From assembly GCA_945873675.1 (NCBI GenBank), contig CAMCEP010000184.1, positions 1-5,981 on the forward strand: DNA of 5,981 nt, written 5' to 3'. Both the position numbers and the translations under genes were made by a program. Origin of the DNA: Asaia bogorensis. GTDB taxonomy: Bacteria > Pseudomonadota > Alphaproteobacteria > Acetobacterales > Acetobacteraceae. The notes beneath the pieces are model-generated. The model saw nothing but the letters and a program-made list of their open reading frames with translations. It had not been told where the DNA came from and ran no database searches. This document shows positions 1 through 5,225 of the stretch, in pieces (the stretch's first letter is position 1; every line of letters begins with the position of its first letter).

Positions 1-1167
1 GATGGAACCGAAGCCTTCCTGCACCAGCAGCCCTGCGATCACATCATCCACATCCAGCGCTTCCACAAAAAGCCCGGTACGGCGGCGGAATTCTTCCTGG
101 CGGCGTTCGCTTTCCTCAGCTTCCGTCAGAATATCCACATCATAGCGCGTGAGCTGAGAGGCAAGCCGCACATTCTGCCCGCGCCGGCCAATGGCCAAGC
201 TCAGCTGATCATCCGGCACCACCACTTCCACACGGCGGCCTTCATCATCCAGCACCACCTTGCTGACTTCAGCAGGTGCAAGCGCATTCACGATGAAGGT
301 AGGCTGATCGGGCGACCAGGGGATGATATCAATCTTCTCACCCTGCAATTCAGCAACCACTGCCTGCACGCGCGAACCGCGCATACCAACGCAAGCGCCG
401 ACCGGGTCAATGGAACTGTCACGGCTGATCACCGCCATCTTGGCGCGGCTCCCAGGGTCACGCGCCACGGCCTTGATTTCGATGATGCCATCATAAATCT
501 CCGGCACTTCCTGCGCGAACAGCTTCGCCAGAAAACCAGGATGGGTGCGGGAGAGGAAAATCTGCGGCCCGCGCGGTTCTTCGCGCACATCATAAATATA
601 GGCGCGCACGCGATCGCCATTGCGGAAGGCTTCGCGGGGGATGGTTTCATCGCGCCGCAGCAGGGCTTCGGCGCGGCCCAGATCCACCATCAGATTGCCG
701 TATTCAGTGCGCTTGACCGTGCCATTGATGATTTCACCAACGCGGTCCTTGTATTCTTCGAATTGCTTGCGGCGTTCCACTTCACGCACGCGCTGGACAA
801 TCACCTGCTTCGCGGTTTGCGCGGCGATGCGGCCAAAATCAATCGGTGGCAGCGGGTCCACGATGAATTCGCCAAGCTGAATGCCGGGCTTGATCTTTTG
901 CGCAATACGCAAGGGGATTTGCGTCGCTTCGCTTTCAACCGGTTCGGCTTCCACAACTTCAGTAAAGCGTTCCAGCTTCACGCGGCCATCCTTGCGGTCA
1001 ATGGTGGCGCGGATATCCTTCTCAAGCCCGTATTTGGCGCGGCCAGCCTTCTGGATCGCCTGTTCCATGGCTTCCAGCACTTCCTCACGCTCGATCATTT
1101 TTTCGCGCGCGACGGCTTCGGCCACTTGCAGCAATTCCGGACGGGCAATGGCGATGTCAATGGCCAT
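1..1167 (-). CDS. nusA: Transcription termination/antitermination factor NusA, 3' end cut by window edge
   Basis: NusA binds RNA polymerase and nascent RNA, modulating pausing, intrinsic termination and antitermination in the cytoplasm. The frame runs from ATG at 1167 to the window edge, giving 389 residues. It starts MAIDIAIARPELL and shows the N-terminal polymerase-binding domain (about 1-130), an S1 domain (about 143-207, with INGTVKR and FLSRTHPGFL), KH1 (GMRGSRVQAVV at 261-271) and KH2 (AIGRRGQNVRLAS at 325-337). The last residues (from about 367, FVEALDVDDVIAGLL) begin a C-terminal repeat domain, so perhaps 100 or more residues lie outside the window. A strong Shine-Dalgarno AGGAG (1180-1176) sits 8 bases before the ATG. 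The rimP stop codon ends at 1180, so the SD touches the upstream stop. The pair is one operon with likely translational coupling. Identity is secure. Confidence 0.97.
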   Translation of the reverse strand, partial: MAIDIAIARPELLQVAEAVAREKMIEREEVLEAMEQAIQKAGRAKYGLEKDIRATIDRKDGRVKLERFTEVVEAEPVESEATQIPLRIAQKIKPGIQLGEFIVDPLPPIDFGRIAAQTAKQVIVQRVREVERRKQFEEYKDRVGEIINGTVKRTEYGNLMVDLGRAEALLRRDETIPREAFRNGDRVRAYIYDVREEPRGPQIFLSRTHPGFLAKLFAQEVPEIYDGIIEIKAVARDPGSRAKMAVISRDSSIDPVGACVGMRGSRVQAVVAELQGEKIDIIPWSPDQPTFIVNALAPAEVSKVVLDDEGRRVEVVVPDDQLSLAIGRRGQNVRLASQLTRYDVDILTEAEESERRQEEFRRRTGLFVEALDVDDVIAGLLVQEGFGSI

Positions 1168-1179
1168 GGCGCATTCTCC

Positions 1180-1719
1180 TTAATGGGTCATCGTGGTTGG
1201 GTCAGCGGCTTTCGCCGTCGCCGCGATCAATTCATCGGTCAGCACCAGCTTGGCGCGGCGGATATTGCCGCGCGGCAGCGCCAATTCAGTACCATCATCA
1301 AGCTTGAGCCGCGCTTCCTGGTCATCAGCACCAAGCGCTGTGCCACGGAAACGCTTACGGCCATCAAGCGGGATCGAAAGCTCCACCGTTGCCACATGGC
1401 CGGCGAAGCGGTTCCAATCCTTGGTGCGCGTCAGCGGGCGATCAATCCCGGCGGAGGAGACTTCCAGCATCCACTCCCCGCGGATTGGGTCCGCGACATC
1501 CAGCACCGCGCCCACGGCATGGCTGATCGCTTCGCAATCTTCCACAGTGAAGGGCGCTTCATCCACGCGGTCCGCCATGATCTGCACCACGGGGCGTTCC
1601 TTGCCGGAAACCTGCACGCGCACAAGTTCATAGCCCAGCTGCGTCAAGCTTGGCAGGATCGCTTCCGCGATGCGGGCTTCAAGCCCTTCATGATGTGGCA
1701 GATCAGGCTGCAAAAACAA
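1180..1719 (-). CDS. rimP: Ribosome maturation factor RimP
   Basis: RimP is a cytoplasmic assembly factor for the 30S subunit. The 179-residue protein has the N-terminal alpha/beta domain (about 13-87, with LGYELVRVQVSG at 28-39), the family signature LEVSSAGIDRPLT (85-97) and a C-terminal SH3-like domain (about 100-165). Length is normal for alphaproteobacteria. The only in-frame starts before the conserved GLEARIAEAI segment are TTG at 1719, TTG at 1713 and possibly CTG at 1701, because an in-frame TGA lies at 1737-1735. TTG 1719 is preferred: AAGAGG (1734-1729) lies 9 bases upstream, and the resulting 12-residue extension before LEAR is ordinary. No in-frame ATG exists near the start. Oddly, this start codon lies inside the U-rich tail of a terminator-like hairpin. 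The gene ends 12 bases before nusA, the classic rimP-nusA pairing. Function is certain; the exact start is less so. Confidence 0.95.
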   Translation of the reverse strand: MFLQPDLPHHEGLEARIAEAILPSLTQLGYELVRVQVSGKERPVVQIMADRVDEAPFTVEDCEAISHAVGAVLDVADPIRGEWMLEVSSAGIDRPLTRTKDWNRFAGHVATVELSIPLDGRKRFRGTALGADDQEARLKLDDGTELALPRGNIRRAKLVLTDELIAATAKAADPTTMTH

Positions 1720-1745
1720 AAAAGGCGGCCTCTTTCAAGGCCACC
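1712..1745 (-). terminator. Terminator-like hairpin in the rimP leader, overlapping its SD and start
   Basis: On the minus strand GGTGGCCT and AGGCCGCC form an 8-bp stem (one G-U pair) around the loop TGAAAG at 1745-1724. It is followed directly by TTTTTTGTTTTTG. This is the form of a Rho-independent terminator and works only in the minus direction, because no T-run follows on the plus strand. It lies upstream of rimP and not at the end of any gene. Its 3' arm contains most of the rimP Shine-Dalgarno (AAGAGG, 1734-1729), and its U-tract contains the TTG start (1719). It could attenuate transcription of rimP-nusA, hide the ribosome site, or stop antisense transcription coming from under yceI. 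The structure is seen; the role is inferred. Confidence 0.65.
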
Positions 1746-1776
1746 CCCCGTAAGCTCGGATGGTGTGAATTCGTTT

Positions 1777-1805
1777 TATTTAGCGCCGAGGCGATCAAAA
1801 GGCAA
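1777..1805 (-). promoter_or_regulatory. Weak candidate promoter for rimP-nusA
   Basis: On the minus strand TTGCCT (1805-1800, 4 of 6 matches to the -35 consensus) and TAAATA (1782-1777, 3 of 6) are separated by exactly 17 bases. Transcription would begin near 1770, giving a leader of about 50 bases that includes the hairpin at 1745-1724. rimP must have a promoter between here and the opposite-strand yceI gene, and this is the best placed candidate I see. The -10 match is poor. Confidence 0.3.
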
Positions 1806-1857
1806 GGCCTGAGAAAAGGATGGAGCGCTTGCCATATCGCGTTTAGCATCAGGACAC

Positions 1858-2463
1858 ATGCTGGTGAAGTCCAAACCCTCGCTGATCCCCCGTCGCGCCT
1901 TTGTGGGCGCTGTTCTGCCGCTGGTTGGCTTTGCCGCCGCGCCGGCCCAGGCAGCGCGCGTTTTTCGCTTTGATCACACCCAAGGAAGGCTCGAATTCAT
2001 CGCGCGGCATTTGCTGGTGCTGACCTCGACCGGGCAGTTTTCGCGCTTCGCCTGTGAATTGATCCTGGACCCCGAAAGGCTCGAGACAGCGCGTGTTGCG
2101 GTGCAGGTGGAAACCGCTTCCATCGCCCATGCCTATCCGGGGGCAGCAGATTTGCTGCGTTCACCCGCTTATTTTGATGCGGAGCGCTGGCCCATTGCGC
2201 GATTTTCTGGCCGCGCCAAGCCGGGTGGGCGGATTGAGGCCTTTGAACTCGCCGGCCCCTTGGAAATGCGCGGCGTGACCCAGCCTATAACCATGCAGGC
2301 CCGGCTTTCCGGCCGGCGGCGCGATGCCGCGACAGGCGCGGAGATTGTGGAGTGCACGGCGCGTGGCGAGATCAGCCGCACGGCCTTCGGCATGACAGCC
2401 GATATGTTGGCAACCGCGGATCGGGTGCAATTGGCGGTATCGGTCAGCCTGGTGATCGGATAG
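1858..2463 (+). CDS. YceI-family exported lipid/isoprenoid-binding protein
   Basis: YceI-family proteins are secreted lipocalin-like beta-barrels; members with known structure hold an isoprenoid or quinone-like lipid in the barrel. This 201-residue protein begins with a signal peptide: basic n-region, RRAFV at 12-16 resembling a Tat twin-arginine motif, a hydrophobic stretch to about 28, and a likely cut after AQA (30-32). The mature part has family features: FRFDHTQGRLEF (36-47), LLRSPAYFDAERWPIARF (99-116), GPLEMRGVTQPITM (133-146) and GEISRTAFGM (170-179). ATG 1858 is the given start, but AGGA (1851-1854) is only 3 bases before it; GTG 1864 would have 9-base spacing and removes only two residues. 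The stop is 4 bases from the next gene, a cytochrome b561, the same partnership as E. coli yceI-yceJ. The specific ligand is unknown. Confidence 0.9.
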   Translation: MLVKSKPSLIPRRAFVGAVLPLVGFAAAPAQAARVFRFDHTQGRLEFIARHLLVLTSTGQFSRFACELILDPERLETARVAVQVETASIAHAYPGAADLLRSPAYFDAERWPIARFSGRAKPGGRIEAFELAGPLEMRGVTQPITMQARLSGRRRDAATGAEIVECTARGEISRTAFGMTADMLATADRVQLAVSVSLVIG

Positions 2464-2467
2464 GCCA

Positions 2468-3004
2468 ATGCAGGCGGCATGGTCGGTGGCGCAGCGGCGC
2501 CTGCATTGGGCCATGGCAGGTATTGTATTCGTGAACTTCGTGCTGGCGCTGGTGATGGTGGCGCTGCCGCTCTCAGCACTTTTCGCGAAAATCCTGACCT
2601 ATCAGCTGCACAAAAGCCTTGGTTTACTGCTGATCCCGCTATGGGCCTGGCGGCTTTGGCTTTTGGCGCGGCGTGGTCGCCCCGCACCTGTCACGCTGCC
2701 TGCCTGGCAGCAAGGCGCGGCGCGGTTGGGCCAAGGTGCACTTTATGCGCTGCTGATCGCCGTGCCGGTGCTGGGTTTCTTGAGCGCGGCGGCAGCGCCC
2801 GTGGCGGTGGAGACAGTGTTCTTCCTGATCCTGCCCATTCCGCACCCCTTCCCGCCGGATCAGGCGCTGTATGAGGTGCTACGGCCTTTGCATCAGGGAG
2901 CGGCTCGGGCCTTGATTGTGCTGGCGCTTGGCCATGGCGCCATGGCGATCCATCATCATCGGAAGGGCTTGCCGATTTTGCGGCTTATGTGGCGCGGTAG
3001 ATAA
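2468..3004 (+). CDS. Cytochrome b561, four-helix di-heme membrane protein (YceJ/CybB type)
   Basis: Bacterial b561 proteins carry two b hemes across the inner membrane and exchange electrons with quinones; E. coli CybB has been described as a superoxide:ubiquinone oxidoreductase. This 178-residue protein, close to CybB in length, has four hydrophobic helices at about 14-36, 46-68, 88-110 and 143-162. The four expected heme-ligand histidines are present by position: H13 (RRLHW), H48 (YQLHKSLG), H142 (RPLHQGAAR) and H156 (LGHGAMA), followed by a His cluster HHH at 162-164. The non-ligand His often seen before LY in helix 3 is Gln here (RLGQGALY). The gene starts 4 bases after the yceI stop with only AGG as a weak SD, so translation probably depends on coupling to yceI. 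The two products may form a quinone-linked envelope redox pair; that is inference from the pairing. Confidence 0.9.
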   Translation: MQAAWSVAQRRLHWAMAGIVFVNFVLALVMVALPLSALFAKILTYQLHKSLGLLLIPLWAWRLWLLARRGRPAPVTLPAWQQGAARLGQGALYALLIAVPVLGFLSAAAAPVAVETVFFLILPIPHPFPPDQALYEVLRPLHQGAARALIVLALGHGAMAIHHHRKGLPILRLMWRGR

Positions 3005-3005
3005 A

Positions 3006-3115
3006 CAGCGCCTGGTCGGCGGAGGCGGTATCGCCGAAGCCGTGAATCAGTCGCTCAAATCAGCGCCTGATCGGCGGAGGCGGCATCGCCGAAGCCGTGA
3101 ATCAGTCGCTTAAAT
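3006..3115. repeat. Two tandem 55-base palindromic repeat units (REP-like)
   Basis: Units at 3006-3060 and 3061-3115 are directly adjacent and differ at only three bases. Within each, 49 bases (3007-3055 and 3062-3110) form an imperfect palindrome. In unit 2 the outer arms AGCGCCTGAT and ATCAGTCGCT pair with one mismatch, then there is a TGA bulge, a CGGC/GCCG stem, a GGA/GAA internal loop, a GGCG/CGCC stem and a GCAT loop. The unit differences keep the fold: one makes a G-U pair, one is in the tetraloop, one lies outside the palindrome. A third left arm occurs at 3122-3131 inside the trmB end. The array fills the gap between the convergent cytochrome and trmB genes. Neither strand has a strong U-tract after a stem, so it is not a standard terminator, although it may protect or end transcripts. 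I recognise no named family. Confidence 0.85.
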
Positions 3116-3119
3116 AAAC

Positions 3120-3830
3120 TCAGCGCCTGATCCATTCCCAATAAAGCGGTTGGCGCCCTTCGCGGAGCGCCTTGGCCTCATAGCGCGTCGGCGGCCAGCC
3201 GGCAGGCCGCGCTTCCACCAGGCTGCCAAGGCTGTAAAATTCCTGCGCGCCCATGCATTCCCGCACCCATGCCTGATAGGTCGGATCATCAGACGCAATG
3301 CGCCAAACCCCGCCCGGCTTCATGGCGCGCGCCACCATGGGCAGCAATTCCGGATGCACAAAGCGCCTTTTGGCGTGCCGCGCCTTGGGCCAGGGGTCGG
3401 GGAACATCAGAAATAGGCGATCCAAACTGCCTTCCGGCAAAGCGCGCAGCAAATGCCGCGCATCCTGCGGCCAAAGCCTGAGATTACGCGGCAGCGCGCC
3501 GGTTGCCTCCGCCTCTTCCGGCACCAGGCGCGTGAGCAAAGCGCAAAGCCCGTTCTCGAATACTTCCGAGGCTATATAGGCGACCTCAGGATGCGCCGCG
3601 ATTTGATCTAACGTGTGTTCACCGCCCCCAAAGCCCACTTCCAACCAAAGCGGCACATCGCCCATGCCGAAGGCCGCGCGTGGATCGGCCGCTTGCGCTT
3701 GGGTTAGCCGAAGGCGCGGCAGGGTTTCATCGAGCAAGCGCTGCTGGCGCGGGCGCAAGGGGTGGCCTCGGCGCCGGCCATAGAGGCGGTCCGGGACACC
3801 ATCAGCCAGCGGGGGGCGATCAGCGGTCAT
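3120..3830 (-). CDS. trmB: tRNA (guanine-N7-)-methyltransferase TrmB
   Basis: TrmB uses SAM to form 7-methylguanosine at position 46 in the tRNA variable loop. The 236-residue protein has the family motifs in order: YGRRRGHPLRPRQ (17-29), the SAM-binding glycine motif LEVGFGGGEHT (63-73), EVFENGLCALL (89-99), MFPDPWPKARHAKRRFVHP (142-160, with the conserved PDPWPK), and the C-terminal TRYEAKALREG (215-225) with YWEWIRR at the end. All expected motifs are intact. ATG 3830 is supported by AGGA (3840-3837) six bases upstream. The gene lies 69 bases downstream of metK on the same strand, with an intrinsic terminator between them that ends just before this SD. The last codons and stop overlap a 13-base copy of the arm of the neighbouring palindromic repeat. 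Being a SAM consumer next to the SAM synthase fits the context. Confidence 0.97.
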   Translation of the reverse strand: MTADRPPLADGVPDRLYGRRRGHPLRPRQQRLLDETLPRLRLTQAQAADPRAAFGMGDVPLWLEVGFGGGEHTLDQIAAHPEVAYIASEVFENGLCALLTRLVPEEAEATGALPRNLRLWPQDARHLLRALPEGSLDRLFLMFPDPWPKARHAKRRFVHPELLPMVARAMKPGGVWRIASDDPTYQAWVRECMGAQEFYSLGSLVEARPAGWPPTRYEAKALREGRQPLYWEWIRR

Positions 3831-3841
3831 GCGCAGTCCTG

Positions 3842-3876
3842 AAAAGCAAAGGGCGGCAGGCTCACACCCACCGCCC
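3842..3876 (-). terminator. Intrinsic terminator between metK and trmB
   Basis: On the minus strand GGGCGGTGGG (3876-3867) pairs with CCTGCCGCCC (3860-3851) as a 10-bp stem with two G-U pairs around the loop TGTGAG. The U-rich tail TTTGCTTTTC follows (3850-3841). It lies about 24 bases after the metK stop. The tail runs directly into the trmB Shine-Dalgarno at 3840-3837, leaving no room for a separate trmB promoter after it. trmB must therefore be read by partial read-through from metK, unless a promoter lies upstream within metK, in which case this hairpin is part of its leader. Confidence 0.7.
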
Positions 3877-3899
3877 CCAAAGATTATCCTATCAGCGCT

Positions 3900-5087
3900 T
3901 CAACGCCCGAAAGCGCGCCGCAGCTCATCCGCCAGATCGGTCATTTCCCAGGTGAAGGTGCCCTTCGCCGCATCCGGCACGCGGCCGAAATGGCCATAGG
4001 CGCTGGTCGGCACATAGATCGGGCGGTTCAGCTTCAGATGTTCACGAATGCCGCGCGGGGAGAGATTGACCATGCCGTCAATCACCTTCGCCAACTTCGC
4101 CTCATCCACATCCTTGCCCGTGCCATGCAGGTCGAAATAGACCGATAGCGGCTTGGAAACACCGATCGCATAGCTGACCTGAATGGTGCATTTATCCGCA
4201 AGGCCAGACGCCACGACATTCTTCGCCACATAGCGCGCGGCATAGGCAGCGGAACGGTCCACCTTGGTCGGATCCTTGCCAGAGAATGCGCCACCGCCAT
4301 GCGGCGCCGCACCGCCGTAAGTATCCACAATGATCTTGCGCCCGGTCAGGCCGCAATCGCCATCGGGGCCGCCGATCACGAATTTGCCCGTGGGGTTCAC
4401 GTAGAATTCGCTATCCGGGCACATCCAGCCCTTGGGCAGCACCGCTTCCACAATCGGGCGCAGGATGCGCTTGATTTCAGCCTGTTCCAGCGCTTCTTCA
4501 TGCTGTGTGGAGACAACGATGGAAGTGGCGCCCACTGGCTTGCCATCCACATAACGGAGCGTCACCTGGCTTTTCGCATCTGGCAGCAGCCCAGCCGCTG
4601 CCTTGTCCTTGGCGTGGCGCAATTCGTTCACGCGACGCAGGATTTCATGCGCATAATAGAGCGGCGCCGGCATCAATTCCGGCGTTTCGCGGCAGGCATA
4701 ACCGAACATGATGCCCTGGTCGCCCGCGCCTTCATCCTTATTGCCGGCGGCGTCCACACCCTGGGCAATATGCGCCGATTGGGCATGCAAATGGCAGGCG
4801 ATATCGGCATGCTGCCAATGAAAGCCTTCCTGCTCATAGCCTATATCGCGAATGGCGAGCCGCGCGAGATGGATCAGATATTCCGGTGTGATTTCCGCGG
4901 GGCCGCGCACTTCGCCCGCCAGCACCACGCGATTGGTGGTGACCAGCGTTTCGCAGGCGACGCGGGCATAGGGATCAGCGGTCAGGAATGCGTCCAGCAC
5001 CGTATCGGAAATGCGGTCCGCCACCTTGTCCGGATGGCCTTCGGAAACGGATTCCGAAGTGAAAAGATATTCGCCCGTATCGCGCAT
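3900..5087 (-). CDS. metK: S-adenosylmethionine synthase MetK
   Basis: MetK makes S-adenosylmethionine from methionine and ATP in the cytoplasm. The 395-residue protein matches family length and carries the N-terminal signature FTSESVSEGHPDKVADRISD (9-28; the HPD segment contacts ATP phosphates), the hexapeptide GAGDQG (120-125) that marks methionine adenosyltransferases, DCGLTGRKIIVDTYGG (244-259), and the phosphate-binding GGGAFSGKDPTKVDRSAAY (264-282). No key residue appears missing. The start MRDTGEYLFTSES matches the usual position. The SD is poor (AAGAGG at 5105-5100, 12 bases from the ATG). A candidate promoter and a structured leader lie upstream, and an intrinsic terminator follows the stop. 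Its product supplies the SAM used by downstream TrmB. Confidence 0.98.
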   Translation of the reverse strand: MRDTGEYLFTSESVSEGHPDKVADRISDTVLDAFLTADPYARVACETLVTTNRVVLAGEVRGPAEITPEYLIHLARLAIRDIGYEQEGFHWQHADIACHLHAQSAHIAQGVDAAGNKDEGAGDQGIMFGYACRETPELMPAPLYYAHEILRRVNELRHAKDKAAAGLLPDAKSQVTLRYVDGKPVGATSIVVSTQHEEALEQAEIKRILRPIVEAVLPKGWMCPDSEFYVNPTGKFVIGGPDGDCGLTGRKIIVDTYGGAAPHGGGAFSGKDPTKVDRSAAYAARYVAKNVVASGLADKCTIQVSYAIGVSKPLSVYFDLHGTGKDVDEAKLAKVIDGMVNLSPRGIREHLKLNRPIYVPTSAYGHFGRVPDAAKGTFTWEMTDLADELRRAFGR

Positions 5088-5160
5088 GGCTTGGTTCGGC
5101 CTCTTGTCGCGGAATTCGCCGGTCTAGCCCGACGATGCTCTGCCCAGGCTTGCCCTGGGC
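5088..5160 (-). promoter_or_regulatory. Structured metK leader with two hairpins
   Basis: If transcription starts near 5160, the metK leader is about 73 bases. It opens with a perfect 7-bp hairpin GCCCAGG/CCTGGGC with loop GCAAG (5160-5142), then a second stem CGTCGG/CCGGCG with one G-U pair and loop GCTAGA (5134-5117). Neither has a terminator U-tract. I compared it from memory with the SAM-II and SAM/SAH riboswitches known from alphaproteobacteria and saw no match to their conserved bases. The leader might stabilise the transcript or regulate translation; only the stems are directly visible. Confidence 0.35.
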
Positions 5161-5166
5161 GAGGGG

Positions 5167-5195
5167 CGTATTGCAGGGGGGTGTGGCAGGGTCAA
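5167..5195 (-). promoter_or_regulatory. Candidate sigma-70-type promoter of metK
   Basis: On the minus strand TTGACC (5195-5190, 5 of 6 to the -35 consensus) and AATACG (5172-5167, 3 of 6 to the -10) stand 17 bases apart, about 80 bases before the metK ATG. The predicted start near 5160 coincides with the first base of the 5142-5160 hairpin. The good -35, ideal spacing and placement support it; the -10 is weak, as is common in alphaproteobacteria. Confidence 0.45.
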
Positions 5196-5225
5196 GGCAG
5201 GGTGAGGCCGCACCACCATTTATTT

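Noticed and set aside
1193..1633. Further plus-strand open frame over rimP
   Set aside because: Low-complexity Ser/Arg-rich translation and complete overlap with rimP; a shadow frame.
541..1812. A 423-codon open frame on the plus strand across nusA and rimP
   Set aside because: It is antisense to two unmistakable conserved genes, has no recognisable domain, and long antisense frames arise from codon bias in GC-rich genomes.
1829..1857. A plus-strand promoter for yceI, for example TTGCCA at 1829 or TAGCAT at 1844
   Set aside because: No pair of boxes with acceptable matches and 16-18 base spacing was found, so no yceI promoter is called.
2169..2687. Minus-strand open frame of 172 codons across the yceI/cytochrome junction
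   Set aside because: The plus-strand frames show family motifs, transmembrane helices and heme ligands; this frame shows none.
3007..3110. The palindromic repeats as a standard bidirectional terminator for the convergent genes
   Set aside because: The stems are interrupted by internal loops and no strong U-tract follows on either strand, so only a repeat is called.
2916..3113. Small plus-strand frame running out of the cytochrome gene through the repeats
   Set aside because: It starts inside the cytochrome gene in another frame, and the 55-base repeat length shifts frame between units, giving an Arg-rich tail; not a credible gene.
3006..3132. CRISPR array
   Set aside because: Units are directly adjacent with no unique spacers between them, and no cas genes are present.
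5200..5225. Terminator after the PRISE-like reductase
   Set aside because: Only a short GGTG/CACC pairing without a U-tract is visible downstream of the stop.
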